The notes: generated by a model not told the origin, from the sequence alone. DNA of 64,000 nt from Carnobacterium jeotgali MS3 (GCF_000745125.1 NZ_JQNF01000003.1:372001-436000), one strand, 5' to 3'. Numbered from the stretch's first letter, positions 19,549-30,330 are shown. Translations and numbers: made by a program.

Positions 19549-20199
19549 TTAAATCCCTTGAATTGTAATTAAACTAAGTTGATTAATTAAAATACGCACT
19601 TCTTTTCTGGCTAAAGCATACTCACCATTTTTCAAAAAAATGACTATCTGATTAAAATGTTTTACTTTTGTGAGCTGGCTGAGTTGCATATATTCGTTGA
19701 TTTCTTCATTCGTTTGTCCTTTTATACTTCTGAACGTGTCCAAAAACAAAGCTGTTGTATAGCTGTTTTTAGCATAACGATAAAAGGTTTTCCAATACTC
19801 AAATTCAACAACTGAAAATTTCCCTAGTTCTTTTACATCCGTCAACTGTCTAATTTGATCCACTAGCTTTTCCAAAGAGTCTGTATCAAATTGAATTTCT
19901 TTGATTTGCAAAAAATGCAAGTAATCAATTAAAATCAACTCCATAAATTCTAATCGTTCTTGAAATCCTTGTAGCGAAATTTGATTTTCGCGAATTCTTA
20001 TCCCTTTGTTTTGCTCAATTACTATGTATCCTTCTTCTTCTAATCTCAGAAAGGCTTGTCGAATCGGCGTCCGGCTGATACCTAACTTTTTAGATAGACC
20101 AATTTCTGTAATGTGCGTTTGAGGCAACCATTGTTTGGTCAGTATCTGATCTTTACTGTATTGGTAAGCTGCATCTTCTAGTTTTTTTGGTTTAGACAA
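19549..20199 (-). CDS. GntR-family transcriptional regulator
   Basis: 216-aa regulator with an N-terminal winged helix (about residues 8-70; ILTKQWLPQTHITEIGLSKK, SRTPIRQAFLRLEEEGYI) and a helical C-terminal domain like the FCD ligand-binding domain of the FadR subfamily. The target and the ligand are unknown; the EamA exporter gene upstream on the same strand is a candidate. A 17-bp inverted repeat (TTCTG-7-CAGAA, 20234-20250) lies in its own promoter region and may be the operator. It is followed by a terminator. Confidence 0.9.
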   Translation of the reverse strand: MSKPKKLEDAAYQYSKDQILTKQWLPQTHITEIGLSKKLGISRTPIRQAFLRLEEEGYIVIEQNKGIRIRENQISLQGFQERLEFMELILIDYLHFLQIKEIQFDTDSLEKLVDQIRQLTDVKELGKFSVVEFEYWKTFYRYAKNSYTTALFLDTFRSIKGQTNEEINEYMQLSQLTKVKHFNQIVIFLKNGEYALARKEVRILINQLSLITIQGI

Positions 20200-20549
20200 T
20201 TTTATTCACCTGCCTGTTTTTATTATTTTTGTTTTCTGTCTATACCAGAAGAATGAAATCCACTTTTTTTAATATACTTGTATCAATTATAGATTTTATC
20301 GTACCTGACTTCAAGTTTTTGAAGCACCCATACCAATTTTTTTCAATTAACTCTAAAATTTACTTAACCACTACTCACTATTTACATAAAATTTATACAA
20401 GATTGTTATACTAAAAGAGTACCAAACAGAAACTATTTTCTTTACTTTTCTATACTGTAAAGACCCCATCCTGAGGTCCGCTTTAACAAGCGGGCCTTCA
20501 ATAGTTGAATAGACCACTAAAAAGACAAACAACTATTTTGTTTGTCTTT
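20200..20549. other. Intergenic stretch with hairpins upstream of the GntR gene
   Basis: 350 bases with no supported gene. It contains the terminator of the EamA gene at the right, a GC-rich hairpin (GGTCCGCTT-TAAC-AAGCGGGCC, 20476-20497) beside a small GACC/GGTC stem, and at the left the promoter region of the GntR gene with an inverted repeat. The role of the GC-rich hairpin is not known to me. Confidence 0.6.
20234..20250. promoter_or_regulatory. Candidate GntR operator
   Basis: Inverted repeat TTCTG-TCTATAC-CAGAA about 35 bases upstream of the GntR start, overlapping a TATAGA -10-like element on the minus strand. The position suggests autoregulation; this is inference. Confidence 0.35.
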
Positions 20550-20553
20550 TTAC
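20518..20553 (-). terminator. Terminator of the EamA transporter gene
   Basis: Stem AAAAGACAAACA / TGTTTGTCTTTT around a short loop; the T-run on the minus strand follows. The right arm overlaps the TAA stop of the gene. Confidence 0.85.
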
Positions 20554-21464
20554 TCTATCTTTTCTTTTATTTCCAAAGAGGTTTTATTTGGCCAGTTCAA
20601 TCCTCCAATGAAGGTCGAACTCAGGATTAACATACCTCCAAAAATTTGCACGCCGTTCATGTTTTCTCCTAAAAACAGAGCAGACATCACGACTGCAGCA
20701 ACCGGATCAATGTAACTCAAAAGAGCGACTGTTTGGCTTTTCAAGTATTGCATGGCCGAAAAATATAAGACATAAGCTAGTCCTGTATGAACGATTCCTA
20801 AAACAAGTAGATAAGGAATCGATGTAACAGAAATCTCTACTAGATCGAACCCTTGCGTGACTAAAACATAAGGAGCCAATGTCACAGAAGCCACCATCAA
20901 TTGAATCATTGTACTTTCCAAACTTGACATATCTTTCACCAATTTATTTAACATCATGACGCTTGCATATAAAACAGCTGCACCTAAACCATATAAGATT
21001 CCTACAGAATGTGTATATTCTCCACTGGTTTGTGTTCCTATTCCTACGACTAAAAACATTCCCAGCATCGCTATTAATATACTAATTGCTTTATTTGGTA
21101 GTAATTTTTCTTTTAAGAAAAAAGGCGAAATAACCATTACAATCACTGGAGCAAAATAATAACTTAACGTTGCGTTCGCAATCGTTGTATAGTTGTATGC
21201 CTCAAATAATAAAATCCAATTTAAGCCAATCGCAGCTCCAGAAATAACTAGTACTTTTGCATTACTTTTTAGTGCTATACGCGAGACGCTCTTTTTCTTT
21301 AGAAGCAAAAAAAACAATAGAAACAAACTACCCAATAAACCGCGATACAGCGCAATCTCGCTTGAAGTCAGTTCGATATTTTTAACCATCAATCCAATCG
21401 ACCCAAATAACAGCATAGCTATTACAACTTTCAACTTTTCTATTCCCATTTTCCACCCTCCCAT
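20550..21464 (-). CDS. EamA/DMT-family transporter
   Basis: Membrane protein (304 aa) with about ten hydrophobic segments in two EamA repeats (about residues 8-140 and 155-285), the drug/metabolite transporter superfamily, usually exporters of metabolites or amino acids. YRGLLGSLFLLFFLLLKKK and SYIDPVAAVVMSALFLGE are typical landmarks. The start may be a few codons in (MGIEKLKVV) because the first residues MGGWK arise from the ribosome-site region. It stands between the GntR gene and purB, with terminators on both sides, so it is transcribed alone. The substrate cannot be predicted. Confidence 0.88.
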   Translation of the reverse strand: MGGWKMGIEKLKVVIAMLLFGSIGLMVKNIELTSSEIALYRGLLGSLFLLFFLLLKKKSVSRIALKSNAKVLVISGAAIGLNWILLFEAYNYTTIANATLSYYFAPVIVMVISPFFLKEKLLPNKAISILIAMLGMFLVVGIGTQTSGEYTHSVGILYGLGAAVLYASVMMLNKLVKDMSSLESTMIQLMVASVTLAPYVLVTQGFDLVEISVTSIPYLLVLGIVHTGLAYVLYFSAMQYLKSQTVALLSYIDPVAAVVMSALFLGENMNGVQIFGGMLILSSTFIGGLNWPNKTSLEIKEKIE

Positions 21465-21564
21465 CCTTTGTTATTTGATGTACTGAGCGCTCTGCATTTG
21501 TTATGTACCGTTTGACTAATATACAAATTCATTAATCAAATGAGCGCGTTTTTTAATAAATTGT

Positions 21565-21608
21565 GTAGAAAAAGCATAGGAAGATAAAAATCCCTATGCT
21601 TTTTCTAC
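21565..21608 (-). terminator. Terminator of purKB
   Basis: A long stem (GTAGAAAAAGCATAGG with CCTATGCTTTTTCTAC) between purB and the EamA gene; the stem could work in both directions, but only purB ends into it. Confidence 0.85.
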
Positions 21609-21678
21609 TTTAGTTTGCTACTTTTCTTGTTTAATTTGGCTTATCGACTAACCTATGCGCTCCATTCGGCCCAATGCT

Positions 21679-22977
21679 TCAGTCGCCTAGGCCTACTCTT
21701 TGGAAAATTTCATCTACATTTCTTAAGTGATAATGGTAATCAAATGCATCGTCTAACTCTGCTTTTGACAAGACAGCCATTACGTTTTCATCTTTTTCAA
21801 GCAATGGACGGAACAATACTTGTTCATCCCACGCAGTAGCTGTTTTTGGTTGTATCAGGTCATAAGCAGCTTCACGGCTCATTCCTTTATCAATCAGTTT
21901 AAGCAGCACGCGTTGGCTATAAATCAAGCCATACGTCGCATCCATATTGCGTTTCATATTTTCTGGAAAAACCGTTAGATTTTTAACAATTGTTCCAAAA
22001 CGGTTTAACATATAATTTAATAGAATCGTTGAATCAGGTAGAATTATGCGTTCTGCAGATGAATGTGAAATATCCCGTTCATGCCACAATGCAACATTTT
22101 CATAAGCTGTCATCATGTGTCCTCTAATTACACGAGCTAAGCCCGTTACATTTTCTGAACCAATGGGATTGCGTTTATGCGGCATAGCTGATGATCCTTT
22201 TTGACCTTTTGCAAAAAATTCTTCAACTTCGCGCGTTTCTGATTTTTGCAACCCCCGGATTTCAGTAGCAAATTTTTCAATACTCGTTGCGATTAAAGAC
22301 ATAGTAGCAACATATTCGGCGTGTAGATCCCGCGGAAGGACTTGTGTTGAAATTTCTTGCGCTCTCGTTCCCAAATGTTCACAAACATATTTTTCAACAA
22401 AAGTTGGTACATTCGCAAATGTTCCGACAGCTCCACTTATTTTTCCAGCTTCAACGCCTTTTGCTGCATGTTCAAACCGTTCAATGTTGCGTTTCATTTC
22501 TGAGTACCATAAAGCTAATTTCAACCCAAAAGTAGTTGGTTCGGCATGTACACCGTGAGTCCGCCCCATCATAACAGTCATTTTATGTTCTTTGGCTTTT
22601 TCACCAATGATTTCTAAAAAGTTTTGCAAATCTAGGCGTAATACATCATTCACTTGTTTCAATTGGTACCCATAAGCAGTGTCTACAACGTCCGTACTGG
22701 TTAAGCCATAGTGAACCCATTTGCGTTCTTCGCCTAATGATTCAGAAACAGCGCGCGTAAAAGCTACTACATCATGTCTAGTTTCTTTTTCTATTTCTAA
22801 AATACGATCCACTTCAAATGAAGCATTCGCACGGATTTTCTCCACATCTTCTTTAGGCAATTCTCCAAGTTCAACCCATGCTTCGGCAGCTAAAATTTCT
22901 ACTTCCAACCAAGTGTTATAGCGATTTTCATCCGACCAAATAGCAGCCATTTCCGGCCTTGTGTACCGTTCTATCAT
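21679..22977 (-). CDS. purB: Adenylosuccinate lyase
   Basis: Fumarase/aspartase-superfamily lyase (432 aa) that acts twice in purine synthesis: SAICAR to AICAR and adenylosuccinate to AMP, releasing fumarate. The signature [19 protein letters not shown] (about residues 258-276) carries the flexible catalytic loop with its Ser; TSTDVVDTA and [10 protein letters not shown] hold further active-site residues, including the His pair. It follows purK by 15 bases and is followed by a terminator; the usual purK-purB order is kept, but purE is not in this window. Confidence 0.97.
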   Translation of the reverse strand: MIERYTRPEMAAIWSDENRYNTWLEVEILAAEAWVELGELPKEDVEKIRANASFEVDRILEIEKETRHDVVAFTRAVSESLGEERKWVHYGLTSTDVVDTAYGYQLKQVNDVLRLDLQNFLEIIGEKAKEHKMTVMMGRTHGVHAEPTTFGLKLALWYSEMKRNIERFEHAAKGVEAGKISGAVGTFANVPTFVEKYVCEHLGTRAQEISTQVLPRDLHAEYVATMSLIATSIEKFATEIRGLQKSETREVEEFFAKGQKGSSAMPHKRNPIGSENVTGLARVIRGHMMTAYENVALWHERDISHSSAERIILPDSTILLNYMLNRFGTIVKNLTVFPENMKRNMDATYGLIYSQRVLLKLIDKGMSREAAYDLIQPKTATAWDEQVLFRPLLEKDENVMAVLSKAELDDAFDYHYHLRNVDEIFQRVGLGD

Positions 22978-22992
22978 AATTTTATAAACTCC

Positions 22993-24114
22993 TTATTTCC
23001 AAATTCCAGTATCTGCGATTGTAGCTAATGTTTTTTCTACATCTTTAGTTAATACTGTGATATGTCCAATTTTTTGACCTTTTTTTGCATTGTCTTTGCC
23101 ATAATAATAAAAATTCCAATTCGGTTTCAACTGGATCTGAACTTTTGCTGCTTCCTCATGTTCAGTTAAAATAGTTGTCATAACTGCTGGAGAAAGCAAT
23201 TCCATTTCAGGCAAAGGCCAGCCACAGATTGCACGAATATGCGCATCATATTGTGACAAAGAACAAGCTTCCATACTGTAATTGCCTGAGTGATGAGGCC
23301 TTGGAATAAGTTCATTCACGTAAAGTGTCCCACTTGAAGTGATAAACATCTCAATTCCTAAAACACCTATCAGTTCAAGTTTTTCAGCCATTGTCCGAGC
23401 AATTCGTTCTATTTCTTCTTCAACGTAATGATTGACGCGAGCCGGTACAATACTTTCATGTAAGGTCCTATCACGATGGATGTTTTCGGTTACCGGAAAC
23501 ACGATTACTTGATTAGCTTGGTTACGAACGACCATTACAGAGAGTTCACGCTCAAATGGAATCCAAGCTTCCAATACGCAAGTTCCTCTTTTTAACAGAT
23601 AAGCCGCTTTTAATATATCCTCTTCACTTTGCAGAACAAACCGATCTTTTCCATTATGCCGTTCACTAATTGTTTTTAAGACACAGGGAAATCCAATTCC
23701 ATCTATTGCACCTTTTATATCTTCAATTGTAACGATAGTCTCATAAGGAGCAAGATTGATATTGCTCGCTTCTAAGTAAGCTTTTTCTAACAATCGATCT
23801 TGCGTAATCGATAATAACTCAGCACCCTGGGGCACAGAGACAGTTTTTTTTATTTTTGTGATCGCATCTGCATCAATGTTATCATATTCGTACGTGATCA
23901 CATCACATTTCATAGCAAAATCCATCAATGCTTCTTGGTTATCATATTGAGCGATCATTTGCCAATCTGAAACTTGAGCTGCTGGAGAGTCTTTTTCTGG
24001 ATCCAGCACTCCGATACGATAGCCCATCTTTTTAGCAGATAAAGCCATCATGCGTGCTATTTCTCCGCCGCCAATGATTCCAATCATTTTCCCTGGACTA
24101 ATTAGATTAGACAA
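22993..24114 (-). CDS. purK: 5-(carboxyamino)imidazole ribonucleotide synthase
   Basis: ATP-grasp enzyme (about 373 aa) that carboxylates AIR to N5-CAIR in purine synthesis. The N-terminal nucleotide-binding motif IGIIGGGEIARMMA is near residue 12; SERHNGKDRF and the acidic VNELIPRPHHSGNYS motif (metal/ATP-binding, near 265-280) are characteristic of PurK. The start is most likely TTG at 24114, nine or ten bases after an AGAAGGT ribosome site; the GTG at 24123 is too close to that site. It is cotranscribed with purB. Its usual partner purE (N5-CAIR mutase) is not adjacent and should be elsewhere in the genome. Confidence 0.95.
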   Translation of the reverse strand: MSNLISPGKMIGIIGGGEIARMMALSAKKMGYRIGVLDPEKDSPAAQVSDWQMIAQYDNQEALMDFAMKCDVITYEYDNIDADAITKIKKTVSVPQGAELLSITQDRLLEKAYLEASNINLAPYETIVTIEDIKGAIDGIGFPCVLKTISERHNGKDRFVLQSEEDILKAAYLLKRGTCVLEAWIPFERELSVMVVRNQANQVIVFPVTENIHRDRTLHESIVPARVNHYVEEEIERIARTMAEKLELIGVLGIEMFITSSGTLYVNELIPRPHHSGNYSMEACSLSQYDAHIRAICGWPLPEMELLSPAVMTTILTEHEEAAKVQIQLKPNWNFYYYGKDNAKKGQKIGHITVLTKDVEKTLATIADTGIWK

Positions 24115-24259
24115 AATTATCACTACCTTCTAAAATGATTTGTATTATTTTTTCAGCTACTCATTCTTAGTTTAGCAGTTATCTGCCCATCTGTCATTGA
24201 CAACATTCGAAACTTTCGTTCGGTGTTTATACTGGAATTTCCAACCAAATTGGATAGCC

Positions 24260-24817
24260 TTATTTTTGTTCGTCATTTCTAATTTCTTTTCGGCGTTTTT
24301 TTACTTTTCTCGTCCAAAAACCGCCATTGATGTACTTAGGTTCATAAGAAATAATAAACGTTTTGGGTTCAATTTCACTGATTTGTTTATATAATTTGCG
24401 TTCCGTTTTCCTAGGTGTCAAGATTTCCAAGACCATTCGATCTCCTTCACGACCAAATGCCAGACTAGCTGTTACACCGTATCCCAACTCACGCAATTCT
24501 TCAGGCATTTTAGTTTCCATATCTGGAACAATAGCTGTAACCATAATATATCCAAGAGCTAAAAACTCTTCAATTTTTATTCCTAACGCGATTCCGACTC
24601 CATATCCCAAGGCATATACCGCAAGATTAACATAGTTATCTAGACTATCTAAAACTAAACCTAAACCAACCACATAAATCGTTACCTCAACCATAGAAAC
24701 AAGTGAGGCCGATAAGCGATAACCTTTCATAGTCAACATAAAGCGAATTGTATTCAACGAAATGTAAACAACATTTATAACAAATATTAACAATAGAAAT
24801 GGTACATCAACTTCCAT
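24260..24817 (-). CDS. UPF0316 (DUF2179-type) membrane protein
   Basis: 185-aa protein with three membrane segments in the first 90 residues followed by a cytoplasmic DUF2179-like domain (about 95-165; GREGDRMVLEILTPRKTE) and a basic tail. It belongs to the UPF0316 group; the biochemical function is unknown. A GGAGAG ribosome site precedes the ATG. It stands between xpt and purK on the same strand, with about 140 bases to purK; whether it is linked to purine metabolism cannot be told. Confidence 0.88.
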   Translation of the reverse strand: MEVDVPFLLLIFVINVVYISLNTIRFMLTMKGYRLSASLVSMVEVTIYVVGLGLVLDSLDNYVNLAVYALGYGVGIALGIKIEEFLALGYIMVTAIVPDMETKMPEELRELGYGVTASLAFGREGDRMVLEILTPRKTERKLYKQISEIEPKTFIISYEPKYINGGFWTRKVKKRRKEIRNDEQK

Positions 24818-24987
24818 TTTTTTCTCTCCTGACCGTTAACTAATTTTTTCATACTCAGTCTAACATTATCAAAATCTATTCAAATAGCAAGAAAAACAAC
24901 TGGTAACTCCAGCACTTTAGTTTGTAAGCTGCTCAAAAAGCAATCGTTCTACTTTTAAAGCAGCTTATCATCGTATTTTTATTGAAA

Positions 24988-25916
<929 letters not shown>

Positions 25917-26612
25917 ATGCGCAATAAAAGTTTATTTGAACTGATTAAACACTATTGGTATTTGGGCATTTTAGTTATTATTCTTATTGTAGTAATTGGT
26001 ATGGGTATGAACCAAGAGAAACCTTGGTCAAATAGTCTTGCTGTAACTGAATCAAAGACATCGATTGTTGAAGTTGAGTCTGATGTTGTCGAATCAAAAG
26101 AAAGCCCAAAAATAACTGACATAGAGAATAAAGGGAATGTTTCTCGAAAAAACTCAGATTTATTTTTCTTAAGCGATCATCATGAAAAAAATGAAATTGA
26201 AGAAGAAACAACTGAATTAGCAGAAACTGAAGAAGTTGTCGAAAGCGATAGTGCTGCTGACGATTCTAAAGATACTGCTGCATATGAATCTAGTACGTAC
26301 TCACCTACATACTCAAATGATAGTTACAGCACGCCCAAGAGCTCAAAATCGCCAACGAAAAATAGCACGCCTAAAAAGAATCAAAGCAATACGACTACTC
26401 CTAAACAACCGACAGATGCTATAAAAGAGTCTACAAAGCCAAAACCAGCAGAATCAACTCCAGCGCCAGTAGAAGTACCAGAGTCCGTTGACTCCACAAA
26501 ACCTGTTGAACCTGAAATACCAACAGAACAGCCTACTATTCCGGAAGAAACAAAACCTGAACCACCGGTTGAAGAAGCTCCATCAGTTGAATCATTCTCT
26601 ATAGAAGAATAA
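25917..26612 (+). CDS. Membrane-anchored Ser/Thr/Pro/Glu-rich protein
   Basis: I do not recognise a family. The 231-aa protein has a short basic N-terminus, one membrane helix (about residues 13-32, ILVIILIVVIGMGM) and a long low-complexity outer part: an acidic stretch (about 60-120), a Ser/Thr/Tyr-rich stretch with repeated YSxxxYS-like units, a Lys/Thr/Pro-rich stretch, then Pro/Glu-rich sequence to the end (PEIPTEQPTIPEETKPEPP). There is no LPxTG motif or enzyme motif, so it may be a wall-spanning spacer or stalk. The start is the ATG at 25917, after a strong AGGAAAGGAG at 25901-25910. It is transcribed alone. Confidence 0.8.
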   Translation: MRNKSLFELIKHYWYLGILVIILIVVIGMGMNQEKPWSNSLAVTESKTSIVEVESDVVESKESPKITDIENKGNVSRKNSDLFFLSDHHEKNEIEEETTELAETEEVVESDSAADDSKDTAAYESSTYSPTYSNDSYSTPKSSKSPTKNSTPKKNQSNTTTPKQPTDAIKESTKPKPAESTPAPVEVPESVDSTKPVEPEIPTEQPTIPEETKPEPPVEEAPSVESFSIEE

Positions 26613-26629
26613 CGAATCATTACTCATAC

Positions 26630-26674
26630 TGCAAAAAGGTACAGCGTCTTAAATAGGCGAGGTCCCTTTTTTTG
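26630..26674 (+). terminator. Terminator of the anchored-protein gene
   Basis: Imperfect stem (AAAAGG...GCGTCT with AGGCG...CCTTTT) followed by a run of seven T, about 20 bases after the stop. Confidence 0.6.
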
Positions 26675-26773
26675 CTTTTAACAAATCTAATCTAAGGCAT
26701 TTTACAATAACTTGTGCTTCTTATTAAAGAGTTCTCCAGTATTTATCTTATCTGAAAAACTAGTCCTATCCGA

Positions 26774-26807
26774 CAAAAAAACTCCAGAAGGTTTCCCATT
26801 CTGGAGG
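26774..26807 (-). terminator. Terminator of the CNNM/CorC gene
   Basis: Perfect 8-bp stem CTCCAGAA / TTCTGGAG with a nine-base loop; on the minus strand it is followed by seven T. It lies directly after the stop at 26814. Confidence 0.9.
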
Positions 26808-26813
26808 TCAACT

Positions 26814-28160
26814 TTAATTTCCTTGAGATTCATTCTCTTCATCATCATTTGTTGTGTTTAATCGTTCAACATAAAGACTAACAAGACGTGATCCTTCTAC
26901 TTTATTGGACTTAAGCAAGTAGTTTTCATATTCAACATTTGCATTATCACCTGGTTGAGGAATATTTCCGTATTGTGTAATAAAGTAACCAGCAATTGAA
27001 TCCACATCATTTGACTCTATCTCAGTTCCGAAATATTCATTGAATTTTGATAATTGAGTCGAACCATCGACTAAATAAATACTTTCAGATACTTTTTCAA
27101 TCATGTTATACGTTTCATCGTACTCATCATCAATATCTCCTACAATTTCTTCCAGTAAGTCTTCTAATGTCACAATTCCGACTACTCCACCATATTCATC
27201 GTTTAATACCGCTAACTGATTGCGTGTTCGTCTTAGTTCATACAATAAGTCGTCAATATGAATGGTTTCTGGAACATATAGAGGTTCATTTAAAATATCT
27301 TTCAAGTCAATATCGTCAATTTTAGTTGTTCGAGAAGCTTTCAACAAATTCTTCACATGTACAATTCCTATAATGCTATCTTTATCTTCGAGATAAACAG
27401 GAACACGCGAGTAAGGAATATCCAATAATTGAGGAATATTCACTGCGCTACCTTCTTTATAGTCGATCATAAACGTATCTGTACGTGGGACCATGATTTC
27501 TCTAGCCATTTTAGTATCCATTGATAAGATCCCTTTTAGCATTGTGAACTCATCTGGATCTATTGCACCCGCAATTTGACTGTGTTCTAAATATGCGCGA
27601 AATTCATCACGTGTCATTTTTTCTTTTTCTTCCGTAAAATCGATTGGAGTCAGTCTCTTTAAAATATTTGTTGAGAATGAAAGTAATTTTACAAAAGGTT
27701 TAGTTATTGTTTGTGCTACTAGAATGGTGCCAGAAGTAGCACGAGCAACTTCTTCAGCTTTTTGTAAAGCAACTTGTTTTGGATATAATTCCCCAAAAAC
27801 AAGGGTTATATAAGATAGTACGATCGTTACAACAACAGTTGCTATATGTGCTCCCCCTGGAATAGTTGATAGATAAGGTTCGAGGCGAGTTGCAAAACTG
27901 GTTGCTGCTGATGCACTTGAAAAGAATCCTGCCAAGGTTATCGCTACTTGAATAGTAGCTAAGAAGTTATCTGAATTGCTTAGCAGTTTCAAAATATTCA
28001 ACGACTTTTTATCGCCTTTAGCTGCCTTTTCTCTTATTTTCCCTTGATCTATTGATACAAATGCCATTTCCGCTGATGCAAAAAATGCATTAACAGCTGT
28101 CAATATAACGATAATTAATATCTGTCCTATCATCGACTGACTATCGGGGTCTGAATTCAT
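26814..28160 (-). CDS. Hemolysin/CorC-type CNNM-CBS membrane protein
   Basis: 448-aa inner membrane protein of the CNNM/CorC (HlyC) family, linked in other bacteria to magnesium export. It has an N-terminal CNNM (DUF21) domain with about four membrane segments (residues 8-190; NAFFASAEMAFVS and ELYPKQVALQKAEEVA), a pair of CBS domains (about 210-330; MVPRTDTF, DEYGGVVGIVTLEDLLEEIVGDI) and a C-terminal CorC/HlyC domain (about 350-430). A GGAGACA ribosome site precedes the ATG. It is monocistronic between the PBP gene and a terminator. Confidence 0.93.
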   Translation of the reverse strand: MNSDPDSQSMIGQILIIVILTAVNAFFASAEMAFVSIDQGKIREKAAKGDKKSLNILKLLSNSDNFLATIQVAITLAGFFSSASAATSFATRLEPYLSTIPGGAHIATVVVTIVLSYITLVFGELYPKQVALQKAEEVARATSGTILVAQTITKPFVKLLSFSTNILKRLTPIDFTEEKEKMTRDEFRAYLEHSQIAGAIDPDEFTMLKGILSMDTKMAREIMVPRTDTFMIDYKEGSAVNIPQLLDIPYSRVPVYLEDKDSIIGIVHVKNLLKASRTTKIDDIDLKDILNEPLYVPETIHIDDLLYELRRTRNQLAVLNDEYGGVVGIVTLEDLLEEIVGDIDDEYDETYNMIEKVSESIYLVDGSTQLSKFNEYFGTEIESNDVDSIAGYFITQYGNIPQPGDNANVEYENYLLKSNKVEGSRLVSLYVERLNTTNDDEENESQGN

Positions 28161-28262
28161 TTATCATTGTCTCCTTTAAATTTTTCTGATTTTTTACAAA
28201 GTAGAAATAATATACCATTTCTTAAAACTATTTTCAACTGTGATTTTACAGAACAGTTATTC

Positions 28263-30311
28263 TTATTGGAATGTGTCCATTTTTTCAAGCATTGGAAGCA
28301 TTGCATCAATCACCGAACCACTAGATTTCCCTTCAATCATTGCTACCATCAAATAACTGCTATTTTCAGCATCAAAAGCCAATAAGAATCCGTTTGTTTC
28401 AGCATCTTCACCTTCTATTTCAGACTCTTTTGTTTCAGCAGTACCCGTTTTAGCTGCAATTTGTTTATCAATAACAGCTAATTTGTGAGAAGAACCGTAC
28501 GCTTTTTCGACTGTTTGAACTAAATCTTCTTTGATTATTGCTGCTGATTCTGGTGTAACTGCTTGCTTAGACTCGGCTGTTTCTTGATCTGCTGTCAGTT
28601 TAGGATAAACAAGCTTGCCACCATTCGCAAATGGAGTATATGAAACGGCTTGTTGAATAGGATTAAGCAATAATTCTCCTTGACCAAATGCTGTATCTGC
28701 CAGAAGGCCTTCTGAATCCAATGTGCCACTATTAGATATCTGCGCAGGGTTCATTGCAATTGGCAATTTCAAATCTTCACCAAATATATAGTTTTTTAGT
28801 CCATCTTGATACACTTTTGCACCCATCTCAAGTGCTTCTCGTGCAAAATAAATATTATCTGAATAGGCAAACGCATCTGCCAAATTCACACTAGGATTGT
28901 CTTTCACGCGGGTAACTTTGTAATCTCCCCAAGAAGCATCTTTTTGCCAAGATAATCCCTCAATTTTTTGCGTTTCTGTAGGAATAATGGTCCCAGCATC
29001 TAGGCCAATGCCTGCTGTAATCACCTTAAACGTTGAACCTGGAGCATATCCAGAAGCGTATCGAGCCAAAAATGGACTCTTTGGATCCTCAACGTATGCT
29101 TGATATTCTTCCGAACTAATGCCGCTTGACATCAAGTTTGCATCATATGAAGGTGTGCTGACCAAAGCTAGCAAACTTCCGTCCGTTGGATTCATGAAAA
29201 CGGCTGAACCGCTTTCTCCTGTTAATTGATCGTAAGCAGCTTTTTGGATGTCAGTATCAATGGTCAACGTAATGTCTTCTCCATTTTTAACTTCCGTTTC
29301 TTGTAAGACTGTTTTTAATTCGCCATCGCTTGTTTGGATTTCAATGCGTCCACCTTTTTGACCTCTTAACCGATCATCATAAGTGGCTTCTAAACCCGAC
29401 TTGCCGATAACATCTCCCGTTCTTAACGTTGGATCTTTTTCGATATCTTCAGCCGAAACTTCTCCAACATAGCCAATCAAATGTGAAGCTGCTTCATTTA
29501 GAGGATACGTACGAGCCATTGTTTCTTGGTAAAGTACGCCAGGAACTTGTGGCAGTTCTGCATCTTGAGCCATTCCTTTAAATGGTACAAAACTATCAGG
29601 GGTTACCCATCCTTGTTCTAAAAGTTTTTCCAGTTCTTCTACTTTAACGTCGTATGTTTCAGCTACTTTTTGTAAAGTTGATGTCTTTTGTTCTCCTTCA
29701 CCTAAAGTGGAAGGCTGCAGACCTGCTTGCCAAGATGTACCTTCTGTTGCCAATGGCGAACCATTTTTATCTAAAATATCGCCTCTTTCACCTACAGTTG
29801 TTGTGATTGCTATTTTATCTGTTGGCTCCATATCTGGAAAAATAAGGTGTGTGTTCCAATCGACTTGATAATCATCTGCAACTTTAGACACAGTCGTTTC
29901 GTAATTTTTTTCTTCTAATTTCCCTAAAGCCGTCTCCATATTCACCTTATACGAGAGCGTGTAGTGATCTGCTCCCTTTTCTTGTGTAAGAGACAGTTCG
30001 GAAACCTTTAATTCTGCAGCCCCTACACCGCCATACACTGTTTCATAGCGTTCTATCATTGATTCTTTTGTGTAATCAATAGCGGTCAATGATTTTTCAG
30101 AAACCACTTTGCTCATGGCAGTATAATCTTGTTTTTCTAAGGCCGCAATAAATGTATCTGCCTTTTTTTGAGCCGCTTTTTCATCTCTAGCTTCAGCCCA
30201 AACTGTATACCCGTAGATGCCTCCACCTATCACTGCAAGCAGAGCAACTACAATACTAATGATAGCCCATAAAGGAAGTTTCTTGCCTTTTTTATTCATT
30301 GAATTCCTCAT
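28263..30311 (-). CDS. Class B penicillin-binding protein (MecA-N type)
   Basis: Peptidoglycan transpeptidase (682 aa) on the outer face of the membrane. A single membrane anchor (about residues 14-40) is followed by an NTF2-like MecA N-terminal domain, a dimerisation/pedestal domain and the transpeptidase domain. Active-site motifs are present: STFK with Ser at about 426, SDN at about 484 and KTGT at about 621. This domain order is that of PBP3 of B. subtilis (PbpC), enterococcal PBP5 and MecA, a class often low in beta-lactam affinity; resistance cannot be inferred here. The ATG at 30311 follows an AGGTG site; a second ATG four codons later (30299) also has a site. It follows the TIM-barrel gene by 20 bases. 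Confidence 0.93.
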   Translation of the reverse strand: MRNSMNKKGKKLPLWAIISIVVALLAVIGGGIYGYTVWAEARDEKAAQKKADTFIAALEKQDYTAMSKVVSEKSLTAIDYTKESMIERYETVYGGVGAAELKVSELSLTQEKGADHYTLSYKVNMETALGKLEEKNYETTVSKVADDYQVDWNTHLIFPDMEPTDKIAITTTVGERGDILDKNGSPLATEGTSWQAGLQPSTLGEGEQKTSTLQKVAETYDVKVEELEKLLEQGWVTPDSFVPFKGMAQDAELPQVPGVLYQETMARTYPLNEAASHLIGYVGEVSAEDIEKDPTLRTGDVIGKSGLEATYDDRLRGQKGGRIEIQTSDGELKTVLQETEVKNGEDITLTIDTDIQKAAYDQLTGESGSAVFMNPTDGSLLALVSTPSYDANLMSSGISSEEYQAYVEDPKSPFLARYASGYAPGSTFKVITAGIGLDAGTIIPTETQKIEGLSWQKDASWGDYKVTRVKDNPSVNLADAFAYSDNIYFAREALEMGAKVYQDGLKNYIFGEDLKLPIAMNPAQISNSGTLDSEGLLADTAFGQGELLLNPIQQAVSYTPFANGGKLVYPKLTADQETAESKQAVTPESAAIIKEDLVQTVEKAYGSSHKLAVIDKQIAAKTGTAETKESEIEGEDAETNGFLLAFDAENSSYLMVAMIEGKSSGSVIDAMLPMLEKMDTFQ

Positions 30312-30330
30312 TTTTACACCTGCTTTTACT

